In this document: positions 16,276-23,260 of the stretch, piece by piece
Layout: every line of letters begins with the position of its first letter
Position numbering within the stretch: the stretch's first letter is position 1
DNA from: CAZYPB01 sp964649265
Lineage (GTDB): Archaea; Micrarchaeota; Micrarchaeia; Burarchaeales; JAKAKT01
Reading direction: 5' to 3'
Assembly: GCA_964649265.1 (NCBI GenBank)
Contig: CAZYPB010000008.1
Coordinates: 1-27,777, forward strand
DNA: 27,777 nucleotides
Made by a program: the position numbers and the translations under genes
Notes under the pieces: model-generated
The model's input: the letters and a program-made list of their open reading frames with translations, nothing else
Told to the model about the DNA's origin: nothing
Databases searched by the model: none

Positions 16276-16292
16276 AGAAAAGAAAAAAATAA
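16276..16292 (-). terminator. T-rich run after PRC-barrel gene
   Basis: On the minus strand, just after the PRC-barrel stop, the sequence is ATTATTTTTTTCTTTTC, including seven consecutive T. Archaeal RNA polymerase commonly terminates at such runs without a hairpin. It could separate the PRC-barrel gene from rnhB, whose start has no visible ribosome-binding site. Confidence 0.35.
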
Positions 16293-16297
16293 TAACC

Positions 16298-16549
16298 CTA
16301 GAAGCCCTTCTTGTCAACTATGATGTGATCAGAAATTGCAAGAACAGCATTGTATTTCACCATTATCATGCCGTCGGATTTCTGAGCTTTCCTTGCAGCT
16401 TGGTTGTCAGGGTTTGGCTCGACAACTAAGGATTCCATCTTTCCTGTTACCTCGTTTATATTCACATCAACTAGTTTTCCAAGTTCCTCTCCATCATTTG
16501 TGATCAGTTTCTTTCCAGCAAGCTGTTTAGCAACCGCAAATTTGCCCAT
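16298..16549 (-). CDS. PRC-barrel domain protein
   Basis: An 83-residue single-domain protein. The beta-barrel pattern ITNDGEELGKLVDVNINEVT, then MESLVVEPNPD, and MIMVKYNAVLAISDHIIVDKK matches stand-alone archaeal PRC-barrel proteins, related to the barrel of photosynthetic reaction centre H subunits and RimM. Small archaeal members are thought to bind RNA or partner proteins, and one is linked to cell division in haloarchaea (CdpB); the sequence does not show which applies here. ATG 16549 follows GGTGG. It is divergent from the HAD phosphatase gene with a common TATA region. Confidence 0.82.
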   Translation of the reverse strand: MGKFAVAKQLAGKKLITNDGEELGKLVDVNINEVTGKMESLVVEPNPDNQAARKAQKSDGMIMVKYNAVLAISDHIIVDKKGF

Positions 16550-16579
16550 TATACCACCTACAGTGGGGATTAGCTCTGG

Positions 16580-16590
16580 GATATTTAAAT
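16580..16590. promoter_or_regulatory. Palindromic TATA element, divergent promoter
   Basis: GATATTTAAATACC is nearly its own reverse complement, with ATTTAAAT as its core. It sits about 33 bases upstream of the HAD gene start (16619) and about 37 bases upstream of the PRC-barrel gene start (16549). The HAD transcript would have a leader of only a few bases; the other would include its GGTGG site. Confidence 0.5.
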
Positions 16591-16618
16591 ACCTTTCTGT
16601 ATCAATCTTTCTCGTGGG

Positions 16619-17404
16619 ATGATGAGGTTTAGGGCTGCTGTTCTTGATGTTGATGGAGTGCTCATTCGTGGTGGGTCTGCAATACCCGGGGCAGCGGATG
16701 CGTTGAAAGCACTAAGGGAGAAGGGACTCAAGATAAGGATTATTACAAATAACTCAACAAGGAGCAGAATAACACTTTGTAAGAGACTGAAGGAGATGGG
16801 GATAGATGTTAATCATGGTGAGATAATAAGCTCCTCCTCAGGTACTGCGAACTATATGCAGGAGAAGTTCGGGAAAGGAAAAGTTTTCATTATTGGAGAG
16901 CAGGGAATTGCAGATGAACTTGGGTTGGCTGGATTCGATCTCACGCTCGAGGATGATGCTGATTTTGTTGTTGTTGGGTTGGACAGGAAATTCCATTACG
17001 AGAAACTTGCAACTGCGCTCATGGCATTAAGGAAAGGGGCTCGTTTCATAGCAACAAACGAGGATGCGACATTGCCATTCGAACATGGAGAAAAACCAGG
17101 AGCAGGTGCGATTGTTGCCTCGCTTGTATGGTGCTCGCAAAGAAAACCAGAGGTAGTGATAGGAAAACCAAACAGGTTCCTTTTCGATCAAGCTCTTAGT
17201 GAACTGGGAACAAAAGCGAGTGAAACACTTATGGTCGGGGATAGATTGGAGACAGATATTCTTGGGGCGAACCATGTTGGAATGTTTGGTGTTCTTGTAT
17301 TAACAGGAGCTTCAACTGAGAGTGAGTGGAGAGATGCGACAAGGGAGTTCAATCCAAAGCTTGTTCTTAATTCAATTGCAGACTTGCCTGGGAAATTGGT
17401 TTAG
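16619..17404 (+). CDS. HAD-superfamily phosphatase, NagD/HAD-IIA type
   Basis: Hydrolyses small phosphate esters; the exact substrate is unknown (nucleotide, sugar phosphate or 2-phosphoglycolate). It has 261 residues. The nucleophile motif is VLDVDGVL (Asp10, acid/base Asp12). Motif II is RIITNNST near residue 40. The IIA cap follows and contains ADFVVVGLDRKFHYEKLATA and ATNEDATLPFE. Motif III is VIGKPN, and motif IV is MVGDRLETDILGAN with two metal-binding acids. Either ATG 16619 or ATG 16622 could start it, both close behind the predicted transcription start. The stop overlaps the tRNA endonuclease stop in a shared TTAG. Confidence 0.9.
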   Translation: MMRFRAAVLDVDGVLIRGGSAIPGAADALKALREKGLKIRIITNNSTRSRITLCKRLKEMGIDVNHGEIISSSSGTANYMQEKFGKGKVFIIGEQGIADELGLAGFDLTLEDDADFVVVGLDRKFHYEKLATALMALRKGARFIATNEDATLPFEHGEKPGAGAIVASLVWCSQRKPEVVIGKPNRFLFDQALSELGTKASETLMVGDRLETDILGANHVGMFGVLVLTGASTESEWRDATREFNPKLVLNSIADLPGKLV

Positions 17405-18567
17405 GGCTGCTGCCAATCTATTTCGTAATATTCATACTTACTTCCCGGGAGCTGTATTCGGCGAACTTTGTAATATGTAACTGCAGTCTCCCTGTCTGCT
17501 ATTGCAAGAATAAGCTCTAGACCTCTTGATTTGCTTTCTTCTATTGCTGCTGCGAGCTCGCCCCCACCAATCTGCTCCTCTTCTGACAGCGAAAGCATGA
17601 GGAAGCGCGGTTGTCCATCTTTTGGATTCTCTATTCCTCCTTTCTTTCGGTGGTAAAGAAGGAAATCAAGTTTTGCTTTCTTCTGCACCTTTGCTTTGCT
17701 TCCAGGTATTGCGAGAATAAATGTTTTCTTTACCGAGTGCGCAACGCGGATTGCCCTGGCCCATTCAGAAATAATCATCTTGCTCTTTCTTGGAAAAACA
17801 TGGATAACGTGCCTTGAATGAACCCATTTTTCAACCTCCCTTGTTGGAGATGCTTTTGGAAAATAGAGTCTGAAATGAGTTCCGAACTTAAAACCTGTTT
17901 TCACTATGTAACCGTGCAATCTCCAATCCTCGTAAACTTGATACATAAGGGGGAAATCAGGCCTTCTTTTCCTAGCATGTTTCAGTATATCTGCCTTTGT
18001 TGCATTCATAACTGATAGGCCGCAGTGTTTCATCATGAATATTGTTTCGTATATGTCTAGTTTGGAAAGCTTTCCTCTCTGTTCTGCTTTGTATGTTCCA
18101 AACTGTCCCAACCAATATTGTTCGTAGATCTCCTTTCCTGCTGTTTCGTCATCTATAATTGTAACAAGATCCTCTGGGAAGAAAAGACCCGTTATTGCAT
18201 ATTTAGGAGCATTGAATTTTCCTTCAGGATATTTCCTAACTGGATTTCTTCCGTAATCCCTCTCAGCTTCATTCTCTGGCCTAAGGATAAGGCCCCTGTC
18301 CCTCCAGTCTTTGTAAGTGAAGTAGCGAGCCATCAGTTTTGGCGAAGTGAAACTCTTTGCAAGGTCGTTGAATTTCATGTTATTTAGACTGTTATCTTGG
18401 CATGTTGCATTCCGTATATCGAGCAGATAAAGAGCTTCCTCTGGGGTGAGATGCACTACTCCTTTTTTTACCTTTCCGTAGAATCCGCGGACCAATGGAG
18501 TTACTGACTCCGCCTCTGATGCGGTTACAGCATTGGTCTCGCGGTCGTATTCCATTTTCACGCCCAT
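17401..18567 (-). CDS. endA: tRNA-splicing endonuclease, probable epsilon2-type three-unit protein
   Basis: Cuts introns from pre-tRNA at bulge-helix-bulge sites. ATG 18567 gives 388 residues (ATG 18555 is an alternative). The open frame extends further upstream, but that part is the antisense of the KaiC-like gene. Residues about 35-160 form a degenerate N-terminal unit (VHLTPEEALYLLDI, YKDWRDRGLILRP). Residues about 165-290 are the catalytic unit, with GYIVKTGFKFGTHFRLY (Tyr235), HSRHVIHV (His250) and RVAHSVKKTFILAI (Lys281). Residues about 297-388 are a second C-domain without the triad (LDFLLYHRKKGG, FLMLSLSEEE, LELILAIADRETAVTYYKV), resembling a beta-subunit C half. This order matches the epsilon2 homodimer described from ARMAN archaea rather than the alpha4, alpha2 or alpha2beta2 forms. 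Confidence 0.85.
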   Translation of the reverse strand: MGVKMEYDRETNAVTASEAESVTPLVRGFYGKVKKGVVHLTPEEALYLLDIRNATCQDNSLNNMKFNDLAKSFTSPKLMARYFTYKDWRDRGLILRPENEAERDYGRNPVRKYPEGKFNAPKYAITGLFFPEDLVTIIDDETAGKEIYEQYWLGQFGTYKAEQRGKLSKLDIYETIFMMKHCGLSVMNATKADILKHARKRRPDFPLMYQVYEDWRLHGYIVKTGFKFGTHFRLYFPKASPTREVEKWVHSRHVIHVFPRKSKMIISEWARAIRVAHSVKKTFILAIPGSKAKVQKKAKLDFLLYHRKKGGIENPKDGQPRFLMLSLSEEEQIGGGELAAAIEESKSRGLELILAIADRETAVTYYKVRRIQLPGSKYEYYEIDWQQP

Positions 18568-18589
18568 GCTGACACCGTGATGTAGTAAT

Positions 18590-19348
18590 ATGGCAACACA
18601 TGTAATAAAGGTTATCCTCACAGCAAGTGTTTTAAATCTCCTGAAAAATATTCTAGTAGGTGGTTTTACGGAAGAACCGAGAGTCAGAACAGGGGTACCT
18701 GGACTTGACAAGATGCTCAAAGGCGGATTCCCAAAGGGGAGCATAATACTCGTTGCTGGGGATTCAGGAGCAGGCAAGAGTACACTTGCAATGCAGTTCC
18801 TTTACCATGGAGTTAACCAGTACAAGGAACCCGGGATGCTAATCTCTTTTGAAGAGGATAGGGGCACCATAGCAAAGAACATGGCAGGCTTCGGCTGGGA
18901 CCTTACAAGTATGGAGAAGGACAAGAAGATTGTTGTTCTAGAATATCCACCTCAAGAGGTAGGGCACTTCATGGCCCAGGAAGTAATAATTCACGATGCA
19001 ATAGAAGAGCATGGTGTTAAGAGAGTTGTTATAGACTCAATAACCACATTCGCACTTATGTACGAGACAGAGCATAAGAAAAGAGAGGAAGTAGTGAAGC
19101 TCGTAAGCAAACTGAAGAGGTGGGGCTGCACTGTTCTTCTTACCTCTGAGGTCAAAGAGGAGCCAGGAGACGAGATAAAGGCAAGGTTCGGATTGGAGAC
19201 CATATGTGATGGAGTTGTATATCTCTATAATACAAAGCACGAGGGGACTAGGAAAAGAGAGGTAGAGGTTTACAAGATGAGGGGAACTGCACATGAAACA
19301 AATGTAGTTCCGATGAAGTTCACAAACGCAGGAATCGCAGTTGATTAG
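18590..19348 (+). CDS. KaiC-like RecA-superfamily ATPase
   Basis: A 252-residue single-domain KaiC/RadA-type ATPase. RVRTGVPGLDKMLKGGFPKG is the family entry signature, followed by Walker A GDSGAGKST (57-65), the conserved Glu pair in ISFEED (88-89) and Walker B RVVIDSITT (about 145-153). The C-terminal part (RKREVEVYKMRGTAHE) has the usual sensor-like RMRGT feature. Many archaea carry several such proteins in signalling or filament regulation; they are not clock proteins in the absence of KaiA/KaiB. The start is uncertain: ATG 18590 is only 22 bases from the divergent endA start, and the conserved domain begins around residue 31. The stop overlaps a small minus-strand ORF by four bases. Confidence 0.85.
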   Translation: MATHVIKVILTASVLNLLKNILVGGFTEEPRVRTGVPGLDKMLKGGFPKGSIILVAGDSGAGKSTLAMQFLYHGVNQYKEPGMLISFEEDRGTIAKNMAGFGWDLTSMEKDKKIVVLEYPPQEVGHFMAQEVIIHDAIEEHGVKRVVIDSITTFALMYETEHKKREEVVKLVSKLKRWGCTVLLTSEVKEEPGDEIKARFGLETICDGVVYLYNTKHEGTRKREVEVYKMRGTAHETNVVPMKFTNAGIAVD

Positions 19349-19494
19349 AGCTTTAGGCGGAGCCTTTCTTTTGCTTTTTCAGGGAGGTCTATTCTCTTTA
19401 TTTCAGAATATTTTGTCTTTTTTGGAACAATCGAACCCAGGGAGCCTATCTGGCTCTTTACTGGCCGTACATTGAGTTTCCTCTCGTCTGTCAC
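19345..19494 (-). CDS. Small basic hypothetical protein
   Basis: A possible 49-residue protein from GTG 19494, rich in Lys and Arg, with VRPVKSQIGSLGSIVPKK and an ending helix of the type LPEKAKERLRLKL. A TATA-like TTTATAAAG lies about 35-45 bases upstream on the minus strand, and TTGGTG precedes the start. The frame stays open upstream to ATG 19572, but that longer reading would include the TATA-like elements. It ends tail to tail with the KaiC-like gene in a shared TTAG, as two other convergent pairs in the window do. No family is recognised; it may be unexpressed. Confidence 0.4.
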   Translation of the reverse strand: MTDERKLNVRPVKSQIGSLGSIVPKKTKYSEIKRIDLPEKAKERLRLKL

Positions 19495-19595
19495 ATTAAC
19501 ACCAATATATTTATAATAACAGCTCTTTATAAACATTCGCATTTTGATACTCACGTCGAAAAACTCGCGCACAGCTCGAAAAACGAACCTACACC

Positions 19596-19603
19596 TTTAA
19601 ATA
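19596..19603 (+). promoter_or_regulatory. TATA box of TRAM-protein gene
   Basis: TTTAAATA at 19596-19603 is the nearest AT-rich element upstream of the TRAM gene. A start about 25 bases downstream, near 19625, would give a leader of roughly 77 bases containing a hairpin (19639-19674) and the AGGAGG site (19689-19694). This is far longer than the near-leaderless mRNAs predicted for most neighbours. Confidence 0.5.
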
Positions 19604-19638
19604 GGGGAAAAGCCATAAGAAATACAGACGGACAGATG

Positions 19639-19674
19639 AAGTACGTTACCTGAAATGGGAGGTATACGGTACTT
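19639..19674 (+). promoter_or_regulatory. Stable hairpin in the 5' leader of the TRAM gene
   Basis: AAGTACGTTACCT (19639-19651) pairs with AGGTA-T-AC-G-GTACTT (19660-19674): 6 + 2 + 5 base pairs separated by two single-base bulges, with an eight-base loop GAAATGGG. It ends 14 bases before the AGGAGG ribosome-binding site. It is not part of a tRNA. It may be a regulatory leader element, or a short stable RNA. Confidence 0.5.
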
Positions 19675-19701
19675 ATTCTACAACGTTAGGAGGAATATGA
19701 T

Positions 19702-20052
19702 ATGAATTCTGAAGGAGATAACAGAGGTAGAGGTTTTGGTATGAATATACCCAAGCCAGTTAAAGTAGGAGATGAGTTAGAAGTAAGCATTGAGGCAGTA
19801 GCCTCAAAAGGAGACGGAATTGCTAAGAAAGACGGGTTTGTTATTTTTGTTCCCGGAGCAAAGAGTGGAGAAAACATTAAAGTTAGGGTAACGAACGTCA
19901 AAAGGACCTGCGCAGAGGCAGAGAGAGTTGACGGTTCTGAAGAGAGCTCAGCTCCTGATACCACAGAGACTGCTTCCGAAGAACCTACTGAAGAGACTGA
20001 AGAGGAAACTTCAACTGAAGAAGCAGTAGAAGAAGAGGAAAAAAGCGAGTAA
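19702..20052 (+). CDS. TRAM domain protein with acidic tail
   Basis: A 116-residue protein. Residues about 15-72 form one TRAM domain (VKVGDELEVSIEAVASKGDG, then IAKKDGFVIFVPGAKSGENI and KVRVTNVKR), an OB-like RNA-binding barrel also found in TrmA/RumA and MiaB enzymes. Free-standing TRAM proteins occur in archaea and are proposed RNA chaperones resembling cold-shock proteins. The last 40 residues are almost all Glu, Ser and Thr, which would be disordered and highly acidic; that tail is unusual for a protein usually little longer than the domain. ATG 19702 follows AGGAGG. The N-terminal GDNRGRGFG is RGG-like. The leader forms a hairpin and the gene ends in a terminator just before tfb. Confidence 0.88.
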   Translation: MNSEGDNRGRGFGMNIPKPVKVGDELEVSIEAVASKGDGIAKKDGFVIFVPGAKSGENIKVRVTNVKRTCAEAERVDGSEESSAPDTTETASEEPTEETEEETSTEEAVEEEEKSE

Positions 20053-20069
20053 TCCTCGCTTATTTTTTT
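20043..20069 (+). terminator. Hairpin-T terminator at the end of the TRAM gene
   Basis: AAGCGAG (20043-20049) pairs perfectly with CTCGCTT (20055-20061) around a five-base loop that contains the TAA stop, and is followed by TATTTTTTT. The T-run merges into the TTTAAATA that looks like the tfb TATA box. A classic stem-plus-T design is less common in archaea than bare T-runs. Confidence 0.7.
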
Positions 20070-20093
20070 AAATATTTGGGAGGTAGGTTTGCT

Positions 20094-20999
20094 ATGGTTG
20101 AGGAAGTATGTCCAGATTGCAAGAATAAAAACTTGATCCATGATTATGAAAAAGGCGAATTGATCTGTAAATCCTGCGGCCTAGTCATAACTGAAGGTAT
20201 GATGGACGAAGGACCAGAGTGGCGTGCCTTTAACGCCGACCAGAGAAGGGAAAGGGCACGTGGTGGTGCGCCTATTTCTTATATGAGACCAAACAAGGGC
20301 CTTGTTACTGAGATCGATCAGTATAACAGGGACATAAGGGGAGCTAGGCTTCCATCTAAGAAACAAGCACAATTCTACAGGATGAGGAAATGGCACAAAA
20401 GAGCAAGTATTGCCGGTTCAACTGAACGAAACCTCGCTGTTGCTCTTAGTGAACTAAACAGGATAGCCTCCTACCTCGGCCTTCCTGATAGCATAAGAGA
20501 ATCAGCGGCACTCACCTATAGGAAATGTGTCGACAAGGGGCTCATAAAGGGAAGGCTCATTGAGAGCATCGTTGCAGCTGTTCTTTATGCCAAATGCAGG
20601 GAATGTGGTGTCCCAAGGACACTTGCTGAGATTGCAGAGATCTCCGGAGTAAAGAAAAAGGAGATCGGCAGAGCATACAGGAACATATCCAACGAGCTCG
20701 GTATGAAGATACCACTTGCGGATCCAAGCTATTACATACCAAGGTTTGTTGCTGCACTCAAATTGAGTGGAAACGTTCAGGAGACCGCTTTCGGTCTAAT
20801 GAAAAAAGCAACAAGGAAGAGGCTTATCTCAGGCAGAGGACCAACAGGTCTTGCTGCTGCGGCTGTTTACACTGCAAGCGTTATGTGTAATGAACAGAGA
20901 ACACAGAAAGAGGTTGCAGATGCAGCTGGAATCACCGAGGTAACAATCCGCAACAGATATAAGGAATTAAAGAGAGAACTAAGCATTGATATTGAGTAG
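20094..20999 (+). CDS. tfb: Transcription initiation factor B (TFB)
   Basis: Binds TBP-DNA and recruits archaeal RNA polymerase. It has 301 residues from ATG 20094, eight bases after GGGAGGTAG; an in-frame TTG at 20076 lies within that site and is rejected. The zinc ribbon is CPDC (6-9) and CKSC (25-28). The B-reader/linker includes MMDEGPEWRAFNADQRRERA. Two cyclin folds follow (about 105-200 and 205-298), with LGLPDSIRESAALTYRKC and GRGPTGLAAAAVYTASVM, and the BRE-recognition helix-turn-helix KEVADAAGITEVTIRNRYKE is at the end. It follows the TRAM gene after 41 bases that contain a terminator, so either it has its own start or it is read through. Confidence 0.96.
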   Translation: MVEEVCPDCKNKNLIHDYEKGELICKSCGLVITEGMMDEGPEWRAFNADQRRERARGGAPISYMRPNKGLVTEIDQYNRDIRGARLPSKKQAQFYRMRKWHKRASIAGSTERNLAVALSELNRIASYLGLPDSIRESAALTYRKCVDKGLIKGRLIESIVAAVLYAKCRECGVPRTLAEIAEISGVKKKEIGRAYRNISNELGMKIPLADPSYYIPRFVAALKLSGNVQETAFGLMKKATRKRLISGRGPTGLAAAAVYTASVMCNEQRTQKEVADAAGITEVTIRNRYKELKRELSIDIE

Positions 21000-21054
21000 T
21001 TTTCTCTACCCTTCTTTTATTCTTTTTAATCTTTCCCTACAAAGTAATAGGTAT

Positions 21055-22269
21055 ATGGATCTAGTCTATCTTTCTAAGACAAAGGGAATAGGGGGGAATA
21101 TAAAAAACACCCCAGAGGATTTCATAGTGGAAGAGATAATGGAGGATGGAACCCTTCTTGAAAAAGATAAAAAGATAACCCGTGAGCAGGGGAGCGAAGG
21201 AGGAGGGGAGTTCACTCATTTTATTCTTCAGAAAACCAATTGGAACACATTCGATGCACTTAGGGAGATTGGAAAACGACTTAAATGCAGTCTAAAGAGT
21301 TTTGGTTATGCTGGAACAAAGGACAGGAACGCCATAACAACTCAACTTGCAAGTGTTTATCAAAAGGAAGTGAATTCCGTTAAAATAAAGGATATGAGGA
21401 TACTTGGTAGTTGGAAGGCTGAAAAGAAAGTATCGCTTGGAGATCTCATGGGAAACCGATTTACTATAAGGGTTAAGACAGGCAAGAGAAAGACAGAGGA
21501 TGTTGTTCACTCAATTTACGAGGAGATGGCAGGAATGTTTCCAAACTATTTCGGACCACAACGGTTCGGGATGAGAAGGAACACCCATGTTGTTGGAAAG
21601 AACATGCTTGTTGGATCTTTCAGGCGCGCATGTGAAGAATATCTTTTTGGTGGGGAGAAGGAAACAAACGAGAGCGCGAGGAATGCAAGAGAGAATCTAA
21701 AGAACACAGGAGATTACAAAAAAGCTCTAACTGAATACCCAAAGCATCTTTTCTATGAGAGGACGCTTATAGGGCACCTTGTAAAGAACCCGAATGATTA
21801 CGTTAATGCAATGAGAAAGCTTCCCAGGGGCCTGTCGCTTATGTTCATACACGCATACCAGGCATACCTGTTCAATAGAATACTATCAATAAAAACAGAC
21901 GTGGGTGGGGGAGCAGACATTGGCGAATACTATTGTGGAGAGAATGCGTATGGTTTTGCAGATATCAACCACAGAACATCCATGGGGTTCCTTGTTGGAA
22001 AACTACCAGGATACGAAAGCGAGATAGGGGAAGTTGAGAAAGAGATACTTGCAGAGGAGGGCATAAGACCTGTTGATTTCAAGATGAGGTCATTCCCCGA
22101 GATATCCTCAAAGGGAGGGTATCGGGTCATGTATTGCCCGATAAAAGATTTCGAATTTTCAGAGGAGAACTGTGAATTCAGATTTGCATTGCCTTCTGGT
22201 TCATATGCAACCATGGTGATTAGAGAATTCACAGATGAAGATAAAGGAGAACCTACTCAAGATGAGTAA
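21055..22269 (+). CDS. truD: tRNA pseudouridine synthase TruD
   Basis: Converts uridine 13 of tRNA to pseudouridine. ATG 21055 gives 404 residues, the usual archaeal length, and starts with the family's I-x-G-x-IK-x-TPEDFIVEEI pattern. The catalytic Asp90 lies in FGYAGTKDRNAITTQ. Downstream, NYFGPQRFGMRRNTHVVGK and MFIHAYQAYLFNRILS are the TRUD-domain signatures, and PSGSYATMVIREF closes the catalytic domain. Frame upstream of ATG 21055 is open to ATG 20986 but overlaps tfb and has no homology. A T-rich TTTTTAAT about 28 bases upstream may be its TATA box. The last 17 bases overlap the convergent thyX. Confidence 0.95.
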   Translation: MDLVYLSKTKGIGGNIKNTPEDFIVEEIMEDGTLLEKDKKITREQGSEGGGEFTHFILQKTNWNTFDALREIGKRLKCSLKSFGYAGTKDRNAITTQLASVYQKEVNSVKIKDMRILGSWKAEKKVSLGDLMGNRFTIRVKTGKRKTEDVVHSIYEEMAGMFPNYFGPQRFGMRRNTHVVGKNMLVGSFRRACEEYLFGGEKETNESARNARENLKNTGDYKKALTEYPKHLFYERTLIGHLVKNPNDYVNAMRKLPRGLSLMFIHAYQAYLFNRILSIKTDVGGGADIGEYYCGENAYGFADINHRTSMGFLVGKLPGYESEIGEVEKEILAEEGIRPVDFKMRSFPEISSKGGYRVMYCPIKDFEFSEENCEFRFALPSGSYATMVIREFTDEDKGEPTQDE

Positions 22270-22960
22270 ATTTCTCAACTGTTTCATTCATTCTTCCACA
22301 TGTAAGCTTTCCCTCGGAACAGTGTCCTTTGTGGTAGCATGATGGCCCTGCTTTATTGAACATGACTGGTGCTATTTTCTTAACTATCCTACACATCTCC
22401 GTTGCCATCTCACGTATCTCCCACTGCGCTCTCTCACAGCATCTCAAACAGAAGAAATGAAGCAGTTCCCTCCCGTTCATTGTAACTATTATGTTAGTTG
22501 GTGCTGCATTCGGGAGTACATAACGAGCATCCTCAAATGGGATTCCTTCTGAAACAAGTTTCCCATAGGTTTCAATGGATTCTGAAAGAAATTTCTCGTA
22601 TATCTCTTTTGTTTTCTTGTTCTCAGATATTGTTTTTGGGTGGATGAAGTTACTCTCATTTTCGAACTTAACATAGCGCTGGCTCTGTTGTGTGTAGGAT
22701 GCTATCCTGTGTCTCACTAACTCATGGGTTAATGCTCTTGAAACATCAGATATTGAGAATGTAAATGACGTATGTTCGAGAACAGACAGGTGCCCTGATG
22801 CCATGACAACCCTAAGAACATTGAGGGCCTTCTTTCTAGATTCCTCATCTTTTAATCCCACGAGTATCTCGCTTGTAGATCTTTTCGATGTTGAGGTCAT
22901 TGCTGCTGCAGCTGCCTTAAGGTCTGGCTCAGGTGTGTGTGCAAGTAATTCGATTTTCAT
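22253..22960 (-). CDS. thyX: Flavin-dependent thymidylate synthase ThyX
   Basis: Makes dTMP from dUMP using methylene-tetrahydrofolate and FADH2. It has 235 residues. The ThyX motif appears as RHRIASYTQQSQRY (Arg83 to Tyr96), matching RHR-x2-S-x4-S-x-R. SVLEHTSFTFSISDVSRAL and YVLPNAAPTNIIVTMNGREL give the FAD- and dUMP-binding strands and the region of the essential serine/arginine. The C-terminal extension with paired cysteines (SCYHKGHCSEGKLTCGR) is longer than in minimal ThyX and could bind a metal. It is last of three minus-strand genes, five bases after the zinc-ribbon gene, and overlaps truD by 17 bases. Confidence 0.95.
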   Translation of the reverse strand: MKIELLAHTPEPDLKAAAAAMTSTSKRSTSEILVGLKDEESRKKALNVLRVVMASGHLSVLEHTSFTFSISDVSRALTHELVRHRIASYTQQSQRYVKFENESNFIHPKTISENKKTKEIYEKFLSESIETYGKLVSEGIPFEDARYVLPNAAPTNIIVTMNGRELLHFFCLRCCERAQWEIREMATEMCRIVKKIAPVMFNKAGPSCYHKGHCSEGKLTCGRMNETVEKFTHLE

Positions 22961-22964
22961 ATAA

Positions 22965-23258
22965 TCACATAAATTTCTGTCCGCATGCAGGGCATCTTGT
23001 CAGAAATGATTTCGATTTGTATCTGCATCTTGGGCATACGAACGTATGTTGTTCTTCGTAGAACTGTGTTCCGCATTTAGCACAATGACGTGCCTTCATG
23101 GGGGCTTGCTCTTTGCATTTCGGACACTCTATCCTGAACATGTCCTCTATCTTCCCCCCGCATTTAGGACATGCCTCTAATTCAAGTGATATAGGCTCTC
23201 CGCATCTGGGGCACTTTCTGTTCCTGTGTCTCCCCAGAAGCACATCCAATAAACCCAT
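22965..23258 (-). CDS. Triple zinc-ribbon protein
   Basis: A 97-residue protein, ATG 23258, two bases after the preceding stop. It has six CxxC knuckles (CPRC, CPKC, CPKC, CAKC, CPRC, CPAC), enough for three zinc ribbons in tandem, after a short hydrophobic start MGLLDVLLGRHRNRK. Such proteins usually mediate nucleic-acid or protein contacts; no enzymatic domain is present. The in-frame extension upstream to 23321 lies inside the previous gene and is not used. Its place between a surface protein gene and thyX gives no clear functional hint. Confidence 0.75.
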   Translation of the reverse strand: MGLLDVLLGRHRNRKCPRCGEPISLELEACPKCGGKIEDMFRIECPKCKEQAPMKARHCAKCGTQFYEEQHTFVCPRCRYKSKSFLTRCPACGQKFM

Positions 23259-23260
23259 GG

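Noticed and set aside
18568..18777. N-terminal extension of the tRNA endonuclease up to an ATG at 18777
   Set aside because: This part is the exact antisense of the conserved KaiC-like Walker A region; the domain begins after ATG 18567.
19420..19440. A possible tRNA T-loop (GGGTTCGATTGTTCC on the minus strand)
   Set aside because: The flanking five bases do not pair and no anticodon arm or acceptor stem is found around it.
20986..21054. Longer TruD starting at 20986
   Set aside because: The extension overlaps the tfb end, is T-rich antisense-like sequence and precedes the conserved TruD start at 21055.
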